Shown: positions 31,023 to 37,973 of the stretch, in pieces
How the letters are laid out: each line of letters begins with the position of its first letter
Position numbering within the stretch: the stretch's first letter is position 1
NCBI RefSeq assembly: GCF_014334325.1
Contig: NZ_JACSET010000016.1
Location: forward strand, 1-44,086
Direction of reading: 5' to 3'
From: Treponema sp. Marseille-Q4130
GTDB taxonomy: Bacteria > Spirochaetota > Spirochaetia > Treponematales > Treponemataceae
Length of the DNA stretch: 44,086 bases
Translations under genes and position numbers: made by a program
Notes under the pieces: model-generated
Databases searched by the model: none
The model's input: only the letters and a program-made list of their open reading frames with translations
Told to the model about the DNA's origin: nothing

Positions 31023-31490
31023 ATGGATATAAAGCGGGAAGCGATAACGCTTTTTTGCGCCGAATTCAAAGAGCGCCCGAGGCGGATTATAACGCGCATA
31101 ATCGTGGGCAAACCCGATACCGATACAATATCGGTATGTAATGCCCTATGGGATACGGGGTGTACGGATACTTGCATATCGCAGGCTATAGCGGACGAAT
31201 TGAATTTAGAGGAGTACGGCAAAAAAACGATGTCCGATATGACCGCAGATCGCCTATGCACGTTCTACATTGCGGATATAAGGGCAAAAAACAAGCGGTG
31301 TTATTTCAGTGAGGAGCGGTGCGGCGGTATTGATTTTGACGGCGCCGACTATGAGGCAATAATCGGAATGGACGTAATCAGTGCGGGCAGTTTCTCGCTG
31401 AAATACGACGGGAAGAAATGGATTTTTACATTTTCAGTATGTCCTCAAAAAGAAAACGAAAAAAGCCTTTTCAAAATCCTTATGCGTTAA
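31023..31490 (+). CDS. Retropepsin-like aspartic protease-domain protein
   Basis: 155 residues. NALWDTGCTDTCISQAIADEL places the catalytic triad at D44-T45-G46, followed by the flap-like strand and IIGMD (113-117), the second half-site pattern of retropepsin-like clan AA proteases. A single domain would have to dimerise. No standard prohead protease is recognised in the nearby head genes, so a maturation role is possible but unproven. The start ATG has no strong ribosome site. Confidence 0.6.
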   Translation: MDIKREAITLFCAEFKERPRRIITRIIVGKPDTDTISVCNALWDTGCTDTCISQAIADELNLEEYGKKTMSDMTADRLCTFYIADIRAKNKRCYFSEERCGGIDFDGADYEAIIGMDVISAGSFSLKYDGKKWIFTFSVCPQKENEKSLFKILMR

Positions 31491-31557
31491 CAAGACACCC
31501 CGCCGGAGGCGCGAGGATTGCCATAGCGCGGTTTTATAATAATTATTGAGAAAGTAT

Positions 31558-31585
31558 AGCCCTGCGTAATTGCGGGGCTTTTTTT
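31558..31585 (+). terminator. Intrinsic terminator before the lysis genes
   Basis: AGCCCTGC (31558-31565), a 6-nt loop, GCGGGGCT (31572-31579), then T through 31585. One G-U pair. It ends the toxin/protease transcription unit, and boundary repeat copy 3 follows about 36 bp later. Confidence 0.8.
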
Positions 31586-31621
31586 ATTGTCTCATCGCTA
31601 AAAACCGAGAAAATCAGAAAA

Positions 31622-31645
31622 CAAAAATGACTATATACATGAGGG
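31622..31645 (+). repeat. Boundary repeat copy 3
   Basis: CAAAAATGACTATATACATGAGGG. It directly follows the 31558-31585 terminator, and its GAGGG is the ribosome site of the holin-associated gene that starts at 31649. Confidence 0.7.
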
Positions 31646-31648
31646 ATT

Positions 31649-31942
31649 ATGACGGGGACACAGATTTTTTTAGGCATTGTAGGCTTCATCGGCTTTTCCG
31701 GCATCGTCACCGTCGTAAAGGTGATTATCGATTATGCCAATGTACGGAGTACGCAAGTGCAGTACAGAAAAGAGCTCGACGACATTCGGCAAGACATTAA
31801 AGACTTCCGCTTGTATCGGCTCGCGATGACTGAAACGATTGCGGAGCTTACTACGTCAATCAAAATGATGAGTAATAATATCGACAAGCAGTTTGAAAAA
31901 CTCGAAAAGAAAATCGACGAAATGAGGAAACATCGCGCATGA
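31649..31942 (+). CDS. XhlA-like lysis accessory protein
   Basis: 97 residues. An N-terminal hydrophobic segment (IFLGIVGFIGFSGIVTVV) is followed by a charged coiled coil (ELDDIRQDIKDFRLYRLAMTE to EKLEKKIDEM). This is the pattern of the XhlA haemolysin-like holin accessory family. The position next to an amidase and holins supports a lysis role. It overlaps the amidase gene by ATGA. Confidence 0.65.
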   Translation: MTGTQIFLGIVGFIGFSGIVTVVKVIIDYANVRSTQVQYRKELDDIRQDIKDFRLYRLAMTETIAELTTSIKMMSNNIDKQFEKLEKKIDEMRKHRA

Positions 31943-32532
31943 ACATCACGGATATGCTTTTGACACCGAACGAATACAGCCGCCCGAAAACTCCGATACG
32001 GCGCGTTATGGCGATCGTCATGCACTGGACGGCGAACCCGAACGTGTCGGCGCTGAACAATCGAAATTATTTCGAGGCAAAGAAAACGGGTATGGGCGGC
32101 TACGGCTCGGCGCATTACATCATCGGACTTGAGGGCGAAATAATCCGTTGCATTCCCGAAAACGAAATCGCGTACCACTGCGGCTCGAATAAACTCGATC
32201 CCGTAAGCGGCAGAACGTACACCGACGAAGCACGAAAGCGTTTCGGATATTATGCGCTTCGTCCTGCCGTAACCTCGCCGAACTATGTAACGCTCGGCGT
32301 TGAATTATGCCCGATAGATGATGCGGGACATTTTAGCGATGCGACAATAATTTCGGCGATCGAACTATGCGCAAGATTAATAAAGCGCCACAAACTCACG
32401 ACGGATGACATCACGACGCATCATAACATTGTCGGCTGGAAAAACTGCCCGAAGCTCTGGACGGATCATCCCGATTTATTTGAAGCGTTTAAGGCGAGCG
32501 TCGCGGACTATATGGCAAGGGGGAACGTATGA
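31939..32532 (+). CDS. N-acetylmuramoyl-L-alanine amidase endolysin (Amidase_2)
   Basis: 197 residues. Visible zinc-site residues are H29 (VMHWTA), H161 or H162 (ITTHHNIVGW) and C170 (KNCPKLW). The middle has YIIGLEGEIIRCIPENEIAYHCG, the usual substrate-binding run. It cuts the amide bond between glycan and peptide in peptidoglycan and is the lysis enzyme. No signal peptide, so it needs a holin. Confidence 0.9.
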   Translation: MNITDMLLTPNEYSRPKTPIRRVMAIVMHWTANPNVSALNNRNYFEAKKTGMGGYGSAHYIIGLEGEIIRCIPENEIAYHCGSNKLDPVSGRTYTDEARKRFGYYALRPAVTSPNYVTLGVELCPIDDAGHFSDATIISAIELCARLIKRHKLTTDDITTHHNIVGWKNCPKLWTDHPDLFEAFKASVADYMARGNV

Positions 32533-32738
32533 CAACACCGGCGGAAACGAAACCGAATAAATTAAAATCGGTGAAATTCTGGGTAACGATCTGGGCTGTC
32601 GGTATGGTGAGTTACATCGTTATCGGAAACCGAACGGAGTTTACGCTTATTGCGCAATGGCTCTGCGCTGTGCCGCTTGCGTATCTCGGCGTAAATGTGT
32701 GGCAAAAACAGATTTACAGCAAGGCGGACGAAAAATGA
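32529..32738 (+). CDS. Holin-like small membrane protein
   Basis: 69 residues with two hydrophobic segments (VTIWAVGMVSYIVI and LIAQWLCAVPLAYLGVNVW). The size and position next to the endolysin fit a class II holin. ATGA junctions on both sides. Confidence 0.7.
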   Translation: MTTPAETKPNKLKSVKFWVTIWAVGMVSYIVIGNRTEFTLIAQWLCAVPLAYLGVNVWQKQIYSKADEK

Positions 32739-32998
32739 CGGTGGCGGTAATCGGTATAGCGGCTGCCGTCGTCATGGCGGCTTTTGCAGGGAGTGCATTT
32801 TACCTCGTGCACATCGAACGGCGCGCGAGGAAAAACATTGAGCGGAAAAATGCGGAGATACTGGAACATGAACGAGAAATGGCAAATAGCATCGCGGATG
32901 CAAACGCGAAAAAAGAAGAATTGCAAAGCGGCAATAGTCGCGATGATTTTAGCGCCGGTATTGACCTGCTGCACAAGTACGCGAAAAACAAGCGGTAG
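32735..32998 (+). CDS. Inner-membrane spanin (i-spanin, Rz-like)
   Basis: 87 residues from the ATGA-coupled ATG at 32735. One N-terminal membrane segment (IGIAAAVVMAAFAGSAFYLV), then a long charged helix likely to form a periplasmic coiled coil. The second frame inside it encodes the o-spanin, as in lambda Rz/Rz1. This pair would fuse inner and outer membranes at the end of lysis. Known spirochaetal phages need this because of the outer membrane. Confidence 0.65.
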   Translation: MTVAVIGIAAAVVMAAFAGSAFYLVHIERRARKNIERKNAEILEHEREMANSIADANAKKEELQSGNSRDDFSAGIDLLHKYAKNKR

Positions 32999-33173
32999 CG
33001 TCCCGTATGTAACGGTGCCGGACCCGATACAAAAGGACGGAACAAGTGCGGTTGTTCTGGACGCGGAAGCGGACACCGTATCAATGCCGATGTGGTACTG
33101 GCGGAAGATTGTTAATTACATCATCGACACGCAGACGGCATTAAAAATCGCCGGAGCGGAAAAACAAAAATGA
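32898..33173 (+). CDS. Outer-membrane spanin lipoprotein (o-spanin, Rz1-like)
   Basis: 91 residues from the ATG at 32898, in another frame of the i-spanin gene and extending past it. It has a lysine-rich n-region, a hydrophobic core (AAIVAMILAPVLT) and a Cys-Cys lipobox (LTCC), so a signal peptidase II lipoprotein. The mature part has Pro-rich then helical stretches. It pairs with the i-spanin. Start chosen because it gives the standard signal peptide. Confidence 0.7.
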   Translation: MQTRKKKNCKAAIVAMILAPVLTCCTSTRKTSGSVPYVTVPDPIQKDGTSAVVLDAEADTVSMPMWYWRKIVNYIIDTQTALKIAGAEKQK

Positions 33174-33188
33174 CTATATATGTGGAGG
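33165..33188 (+). repeat. Boundary repeat copy 4
   Basis: CAAAAATGACTATATATGTGGAGG. It overlaps the o-spanin stop, and its GGAGG is the ribosome site for the gene at 33194. Confidence 0.7.
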
Positions 33189-33193
33189 TAATT

Positions 33194-33544
33194 ATGAAAA
33201 ACAAAATTATTGGATTTTTCGGAATATTGCTTTTTGCGACGGCTATCGTAGTTGCAAAATTTGTCAGTGTTCCGATTGCTACAGCGATCGAAATCGCTCT
33301 TGCCGCATTCGGCCTTACTGCGGTTATTGTATCGACCGTAAGAACCGCGAAAGCGAAAAACAAATTTTCGTGGAAAACGGTTGTCGTTATCGCGCTTGCG
33401 GTAATCGGCGGGGTTTTGTGTTGTATCGGCGGATTGTCGCAAAATATTTTTGAGACGGTTTCGGGCGCGATACTTGCGGCACTGACGGTAATTTTCGGTA
33501 TTTTATTTGATAAAAAACCGGATGCAGCAAACAGTAAAACTTAA
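33194..33544 (+). CDS. Multi-pass membrane protein (possible holin)
   Basis: 116 residues from the ATG at 33194 (GGAGG 6 nt upstream); four hydrophobic segments (about 6-22, 29-51, 66-83 and 92-108) can be seen. Located at the end of the lysis cassette, so a second holin or antiholin is possible. A frame extended upstream through the boundary repeat would start at 33170; it is less likely because GGAGG lies inside. Confidence 0.6.
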   Translation: MKNKIIGFFGILLFATAIVVAKFVSVPIATAIEIALAAFGLTAVIVSTVRTAKAKNKFSWKTVVVIALAVIGGVLCCIGGLSQNIFETVSGAILAALTVIFGILFDKKPDAANSKT

Positions 33545-33564
33545 CGCAGCGGCGACGTTGCGTC

Positions 33565-33605
33565 GACGGTCGTGCGCACTTGCACCCGCGCGGCCGTCGT
33601 TTTTT
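33565..33605 (+). terminator. Intrinsic terminator before the scaffold gene
   Basis: GACGGTCGTGCG (33565-33576), 10-nt loop, CGCGCGGCCGTC (33587-33598), then T from 33600 to 33605. The 12-bp stem has two G-U pairs. It ends the lysis unit; boundary repeat copy 5 follows directly. Confidence 0.8.
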
Positions 33606-33611
33606 GAAAAT

Positions 33612-33635
33612 CGGAATGACTATCTATATGCGGAG
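33612..33635 (+). repeat. Boundary repeat copy 5
   Basis: CGGAATGACTATCTATATGCGGAG. The most diverged copy; ATC replaces ATA, a synonymous change if read as Met-Thr-Ile-Tyr. It follows a terminator and precedes the scaffold gene. Confidence 0.6.
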
Positions 33636-33703
33636 CGCGACGCGTAAAACGGGCGCTACTCTATCGGCGGGCAACGCCGTTAAATATGCGTAAAGGGGAA
33701 ACA

Positions 33704-34246
33704 ATGAAACGGGAATTTTTGGAAGGCTTAAAACTCGAGGCGGACGTGATTGATAAAATCATGGCAGAAAACGGCAAGGACGTAAACCGCGAAAAGGCGA
33801 AGTTTGCGGACTATGACGAGTTGAAAGCGCAGCTCGAAGCGGCGAACAAGACGCTTGACGGTTTTAAGGATTATGAGGCGGTAAAAGCCGACGTCGAAAA
33901 GTACAAGGCGGAAAGCGAGCGCATCAAAAAAGAAGCGGACGATAAAATCGCCGCGCTTGAGCGAAGCTCAAAAGTCAAGGATTTTTTGAGCGGGAAAAAG
34001 TTTGTAAACGATTTGACGCGCGAAGCGCTCGCGTCGGAGCTTGCAAAACAGCTTGAAAGCGATGCCGCGAAAGGAAAGTCGCTCGACGAACTTTTTGAAG
34101 CGCTGACGAAAGACAAAGAAAACATTTTCGCCGACGACAAAAAACCTACGCCACCGGTGGTTGCCCCTATGGGCGGCACGCCGAACGGCAAAGACGACGG
34201 GAAAGCGGCGGCACGCGCTGTTATGGGTTTACCGCCCGAAAAATAA
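33704..34246 (+). CDS. Capsid scaffold protein (GP20-like)
   Basis: 180 residues from the ATG at 33704 (AGGGG upstream). A long helical, coiled-coil middle (about 45-95; Lys/Glu/Ala-rich) and a basic C-terminal part with Pro/Gly (PTPPVVAPMGGTPNG) fit the GP20-type scaffold that precedes the major capsid gene. It assists prohead assembly and is later removed. Confidence 0.8.
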   Translation: MKREFLEGLKLEADVIDKIMAENGKDVNREKAKFADYDELKAQLEAANKTLDGFKDYEAVKADVEKYKAESERIKKEADDKIAALERSSKVKDFLSGKKFVNDLTREALASELAKQLESDAAKGKSLDELFEALTKDKENIFADDKKPTPPVVAPMGGTPNGKDDGKAAARAVMGLPPEK

Positions 34247-34279
34247 TGCGCACATAACGCGCAAGGGAGATTTTTTAAT

Positions 34280-35155
34280 ATGGCAAGAGCAAATACTATC
34301 GCGCTGTTTAAACAGTATATCGACCTCATCGATGAGGTGTACAAGGTCGAATCGAAAAGCGCGATTTTGGAATCCAATGCGGCGCTTGTGAAAAACGGCG
34401 CGAACGCGGGTGAGTTTATCATCCCGAAAATCGACATGGACGGGCTCGGTGATTATTCGCGGAGCGACGGTTACAAAACCGGCAAGGTTGATTTGACGAA
34501 CGAAACCGTCAAATGCGACTTCGATCGCGGCCGTGTGTTTACCGTTGACGCGATGGACAACGAAGAAACGGCGGGTGTTGCATTCGGCCGTCTTGCAAGC
34601 GAGTTTATGCGGACGAAAGTCGTGCCGGAACTCGACGCGTTCCGTTTTGCAAAGTATGCGGGGAAAGCCGGAAAGAAAGTTGCCGCAGCGCTTGCGGACG
34701 GCGGGGCTGTCATGGCGGCAATCGGGGCGGCGATCACGTATATGGACGATGCGGAAGTGCCGGAAGAAGGGCGCTATTTGTTTATCACCCCCGCGCACCT
34801 TAATGCGATAAAGTCGCTCGACACGACAAAGAGCCGTGAATTACTTGCAACGCTCGAAGGGCGCATCGTGAAAATTCCGCAGGCACGTTTTTACTCGGCG
34901 ATCGACCAACTGGACGGAGCTACAAGCGGCGAGGAAGCGGGCGGCTACAAAAAGAACACGACCGCGAAAGATTTGAACTTTATGATGGTTCATAAATCCG
35001 CGCTTATCCAGTTTTCGAAGCACACGGTAACGAAGATCGTTACGCCGGAAGAAAATCAGAAGTCCGACGGCTGGCTGTTCTTTTACCGCTCGTACGGCAT
35101 CGCCGAAGTGCTCGCGAACAAGACCAACGGCATTTACGTGCATACGGCCGCGTAA
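34280..35155 (+). CDS. Major capsid protein (HK97-fold likely)
   Basis: 291 residues, directly after the scaffold gene. Typical stretches are the long N-terminal helix (IALFKQYIDLIDEVYKVES), a P-domain-like TYMDDAEVPEEGRYLFITPAHL (about 153-174), and the C-terminal HKSALIQFSKHTVTKIVTP. These match major capsid proteins of the P22-like/HK97-fold class in phages with the same order. GGGAG precedes the ATG. Confidence 0.88.
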   Translation: MARANTIALFKQYIDLIDEVYKVESKSAILESNAALVKNGANAGEFIIPKIDMDGLGDYSRSDGYKTGKVDLTNETVKCDFDRGRVFTVDAMDNEETAGVAFGRLASEFMRTKVVPELDAFRFAKYAGKAGKKVAAALADGGAVMAAIGAAITYMDDAEVPEEGRYLFITPAHLNAIKSLDTTKSRELLATLEGRIVKIPQARFYSAIDQLDGATSGEEAGGYKKNTTAKDLNFMMVHKSALIQFSKHTVTKIVTPEENQKSDGWLFFYRSYGIAEVLANKTNGIYVHTAA

Positions 35156-35160
35156 ACAAC

Positions 35161-35182
35161 GCAGGGCGCGAAAACGCCCTGC
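35161..35182 (+). other. Hairpin between capsid gene and next gene
   Basis: GCAGGGCG (35161-35168), CGAAAA loop, CGCCCTGC (35175-35182). A perfect 8-bp stem, followed by ACTTCT rather than a T-run. It may be a partial terminator or an mRNA stabiliser that raises capsid protein yield over the genes after it. Confidence 0.6.
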
Positions 35183-35200
35183 ACTTCTAATGGGGGAAGC

Positions 35201-35305
35201 ATGAGAACTATTGGAATCGTCGAGGACGAAAAAGCAAAACCGAAAGACGGTGAGAAAAAGCCCAAAAACGGCGGTGAAAAACCGAAAGACGCGGACAAAA
35301 AGTAA
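35201..35305 (+). CDS. Small Lys/Pro-rich protein
   Basis: 34 residues (MRTIGIVEDEKAKP followed by KPKN and GEKP repeats). GGGGG 6 nt upstream gives good translation. Charged, unstructured. Similar tiny proteins often follow the major capsid gene; role unknown. Confidence 0.5.
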   Translation: MRTIGIVEDEKAKPKDGEKKPKNGGEKPKDADKK

Positions 35306-35317
35306 AAGGGGCGCGCC

Positions 35318-35695
35318 GTGTTTGAGAACGTCACTTATACCTTTTATTCCGATACGCTCGGGCGATCCGATGTGCCGACGGAAGCCGATTTTAATAAATA
35401 CGCTCTTGAAAATAAGCTGTTTGTTAAGCGGCTTTTAGGCGACGGTCTTATCGTCGAGCGCGAAGAACGCGGGGTTGACAGCGCCGTTTGTATGATGATT
35501 GAGGTCGATTACAAGGCGGCGCAAATTGCAACGGGCGAAGCGCTTCCCGCATCGTCGGAAAGTATCGGAAGTTTCAGCCATAGCGAAAACACGAAGGCAT
35601 ACGATACGCAAGTTGAATTAAACGCGAAAAGCGTTGAACAGCAAAAATATCGCGTGCTTTCTCTGTTTTGCGACATAACGGCAGGTAGGTTATGA
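35318..35695 (+). CDS. Head-tail connector-like protein
   Basis: 125 residues, starting with GTG at 35318 (AGGGG upstream). Position between the capsid and minor capsid genes and its helical start (VPTEADFNKYALENKLFVKRLL) fit the phage head-tail connector or Gp6-type adaptor. The end has a beta-strand run (QKYRVLSLFCDITAG). Confidence 0.6.
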   Translation: MFENVTYTFYSDTLGRSDVPTEADFNKYALENKLFVKRLLGDGLIVEREERGVDSAVCMMIEVDYKAAQIATGEALPASSESIGSFSHSENTKAYDTQVELNAKSVEQQKYRVLSLFCDITAGRL

Positions 35696-36021
35696 GTAAA
35701 CCTATCCCGTTAAAATTACTTGTACACACGGTAACGGTGCGGCGAAATCTCGGCATTGACGAGGACAGAAATGTTATCTGGTCGGCGCCGGATACGGTTG
35801 CACCCGTGCGGTGTGAGCCGGTAAAAGCGGAAGCGCTTGCGGGAAACGGTGTGCAAAGCGACGATAAGCTCACGCTGTTCGTCGATTGTACCCACTCGAC
35901 GTTCATCCCCGAAAAAGGCATGCAAGTTGAATTCTTGGGCACGTCGTATATCGTACGGCAGGCGACGCCCTATTTTGCGGACACGGCGAACGTACACCAT
36001 TATGAGGCGGCACTCGTATGA
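35692..36021 (+). CDS. Minor capsid protein (Minor_capsid_1-like)
   Basis: 109 residues, ATGA coupled. Beta-rich (KLLVHTVTVRRN, KGMQVEFLGTSYIVRQ), typical of head completion or stopper proteins at the head-tail joint. Gene order in siphophages supports this. Confidence 0.65.
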   Translation: MSKPIPLKLLVHTVTVRRNLGIDEDRNVIWSAPDTVAPVRCEPVKAEALAGNGVQSDDKLTLFVDCTHSTFIPEKGMQVEFLGTSYIVRQATPYFADTANVHHYEAALV

Positions 36022-36386
36022 GTAAAAAGGTGTTTGAACTTGCGGCAAAGCTCGATTTTGATACGGCGAAAATCATGCAAAAAATTAATAAAAACGCATC
36101 CGCCGCACAAAAACGACTTGACGCCGCAGTCCTCGCCGACAGTAACAAATATTGCCCTATGCAGACAGGAACGCTCCAAAAAAGCGCGATTATTGCTACC
36201 GTCATCGGAAGCGGTGTGCTTTCGTGGGTTACGCCGTATGCGCGTAAGCAATACTACGACTATCCCGATAAACGCCATAACCGCAACCCGAACGCAACGG
36301 GCAAATGGTTTGAAACGGCAAAAGCACGGCACATAAAAAAATGGGAGCGTATCGCAAATGAAGGGTATCGCGAAGCTGGTAAATGA
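36018..36386 (+). CDS. Minor capsid/head-tail joining protein (Minor_capsid_2-like)
   Basis: 122 residues with the HPMQTGTLQKS-type motif (CPMQTGTLQKSAI, about 46-58) and KWFETAKARHIKKW near the end, which fit the HK97 Gp10/minor capsid 2 type. ATGA junction with the previous gene, and overlap of 29 bp with the next. Confidence 0.7.
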   Translation: MSKKVFELAAKLDFDTAKIMQKINKNASAAQKRLDAAVLADSNKYCPMQTGTLQKSAIIATVIGSGVLSWVTPYARKQYYDYPDKRHNRNPNATGKWFETAKARHIKKWERIANEGYREAGK

Positions 36387-36747
36387 GTATCTGAAAAAGA
36401 AACTCGACTTAACGATTTACAACGACGTATTTGCTGACGATAAGGCGGGAGCGACGGACATCATCTGTCGTTACGATCCGAGTGAAGCTGCAGAACGGCG
36501 GTTTATCGACGGAACGCGGCGCGTTGAGGAACAGCTGTCGTTTTATTGCCGAAGCCCGAATGCAACAAAAGCGCGCGATACGCTCGATGATATTATTAAA
36601 ACGCTGGACAATCATCATATTTTGCGAATTGACGACGACAGGCTGGTTTGCCAGTGCGAAGCGGTAACGTTGCCGCAATTTGTAGATATGAGCGACAGCG
36701 GAAAAACGACGTACACGTGTACGGTAAAAATTATTTACAGGGAGTAA
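36358..36747 (+). CDS. Minor capsid protein 3-like / tail terminator
   Basis: 129 residues. RRVEEQLSFYCRSPNATKARDT and the TLPQFVDMSDSGKTTYTCTVKIIY end match minor capsid 3-type tail terminators. Part of the head-tail joining set; ring-forming function is inferred. Confidence 0.6.
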   Translation: MKGIAKLVNEYLKKKLDLTIYNDVFADDKAGATDIICRYDPSEAAERRFIDGTRRVEEQLSFYCRSPNATKARDTLDDIIKTLDNHHILRIDDDRLVCQCEAVTLPQFVDMSDSGKTTYTCTVKIIYRE

Positions 36748-36751
36748 ATCT

Positions 36752-37255
36752 ATGGCGGAAACATTGGAAGCTGGCGGCGAGCTTAAAAAATATCACGTCG
36801 CATTATTTGTAGCCGAAGCGGGAACCGGCGCGCCCACGTGGACACAGGTTTGCAAATCGACCGATAACACCATCACGCTCAACGCGCAGACGGCCGAGCG
36901 CGATTTTATCGTCGATCATGCGCCGACGACCATCATCGAGCGCTACTCGCCCTCGTTGAGCGAGCCGCTCACGCTCGTAAAAGGGGAAAGCGATTATGAC
37001 TTTTTCTGGAAAAAGTTTTACGAGCTTCCCGTCGGCGCAAAGGCGAAAGGTCGAATGCTCATCGTGTTTTACAATGATGAGGACACGGCGGGCGGCACGT
37101 CGAAATTCAAGGCATGGTCGTGCAACGTGCTTTTTACGTTCGACAACCTCAACCCCGTTGACGGCACCCTCACGGTGAACATCAATATCAATGGAACGAT
37201 TACCAAAGGCACCTGCGAGGTTGCAGGAACCGTTCCGACGTTTACCGAAGCATGA
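36752..37255 (+). CDS. Major tail protein
   Basis: 167 residues, beta-rich with a strand pattern (LTVNININGTITKGT near the end) expected of tail-tube proteins. Position between the head-tail joining set and the Gp15-like/tape measure genes fits. Start at ATG 36752 with GGGAG 8 nt upstream. Confidence 0.75.
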   Translation: MAETLEAGGELKKYHVALFVAEAGTGAPTWTQVCKSTDNTITLNAQTAERDFIVDHAPTTIIERYSPSLSEPLTLVKGESDYDFFWKKFYELPVGAKAKGRMLIVFYNDEDTAGGTSKFKAWSCNVLFTFDNLNPVDGTLTVNININGTITKGTCEVAGTVPTFTEA

Positions 37256-37797
37256 GCCTTTTGACGAAACTCAATCTGCCGGATAGCGTTTGTGTGTCCG
37301 GCAGATTTTACAAAATCAAAACAGGGCATACGTACTGGTTTCGTTTTGCTGAAATCATCGACGACGAAGATGCGACGCTCGACGACTTCGATTTTTTATT
37401 TGAAAACGAAATACTGGAAGATAAAAAAGAAGCGTTTAATGCCTTACTCGGTTTTTACTGGGAGAAAAAAGAAATCCCGCGCGCAACGGGCGAAGCGACG
37501 AGCGAGCGGATCATCGACTACAGCATTGATGCAGATTTAATCTATGCAGCTATTATGCAGTGCTACGGGATCGATTTATGCGCGGGCGAGGTGCACTGGC
37601 ATAAAGTACGCGCGCTTATTGCGGGGCTTACGGGGACGAAGTTTAACGAGATTATGAGCTACCGTTGTTCGAAGCCCGGCAAAGATAAAACGATGGCGAA
37701 GCTGAAACGTATCTGGGCATTGCCCATAAAGGAAAGCGCGGAAAACAGAGCGGCACGGGAACGGTTTAATAAATTGCTGGAAGTGAAATCAGAGTAG
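37252..37797 (+). CDS. Phage Gp15-like tail assembly protein
   Basis: 181 residues with the HWHKVRALIAGLTGTKFNEIMSYR block (119-142), characteristic of the Gp15 family before the tape measure gene. Probably a tail assembly chaperone. ATGA coupled to the major tail protein. No G/GT-type frameshift partner is visible. Confidence 0.75.
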   Translation: MSLLTKLNLPDSVCVSGRFYKIKTGHTYWFRFAEIIDDEDATLDDFDFLFENEILEDKKEAFNALLGFYWEKKEIPRATGEATSERIIDYSIDADLIYAAIMQCYGIDLCAGEVHWHKVRALIAGLTGTKFNEIMSYRCSKPGKDKTMAKLKRIWALPIKESAENRAARERFNKLLEVKSE

Positions 37798-37917
37798 TCC
37801 GCGTTTTTTAAGAGAACGGGACAAGAGACGGAAAAAGAGGTAAACCGGCACGCCACCGATGAGAGCGCCGCCTGCAGCACAAATGACGAGAAAGGTTATT
37901 GCAAGGAATACGTCCAT
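37789..37917 (-). CDS. Hidden 42-residue membrane peptide on the opposite strand
   Basis: 42 residues: a Met-Asp start, then a strongly hydrophobic stretch (VFLAITFLVICAAGGALIGG and VPVYLFF) and a basic tail (RSLKKRGLL). One long or two short membrane segments. The minus-strand ATG (37915-37917) has GAGG 8 nt upstream (37926-37929) and a promoter at 37936-37964. It is the only minus-strand gene inside the late operon, so it could be expressed from the prophage. Similar small membrane genes in prophages act in superinfection exclusion or as toxins; function here is unknown. Confidence 0.55.
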   Translation of the reverse strand: MDVFLAITFLVICAAGGALIGGVPVYLFFRLLSRSLKKRGLL

Positions 37918-37935
37918 AACAAGTACCTCGTCTAT

Positions 37936-37964
37936 AGTATCAACATAAAACGCGGAAAAGTCAA
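37936..37964 (-). promoter_or_regulatory. Promoter of the hidden membrane peptide
   Basis: Minus strand TTGACT (37959-37964), 17-bp spacer, GATACT (37936-37941); an overlapping TACTAT (37934-37939) has a 19-bp spacer. The expected start is about 12 nt before the ATG, at the GAGG. It is the only promoter-like site in this part of the late operon pointing left. Confidence 0.5.
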
Positions 37965-37973
37965 GGAGTTTTT

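Noticed and set aside
33170-33544. Upstream start of the membrane protein within boundary repeat 4
   Set aside because: The ATG at 33194 has GGAGG at the right distance and gives a normal hydrophobic start; the extension would contain the ribosome site.
25176-33635. Treating the five boundary repeats as ordinary sigma-70 promoters
   Set aside because: No shared -35 lies at 16-18 bp upstream, and a start about 7 nt after TATATA would fall in or after the ribosome site. Role left open.
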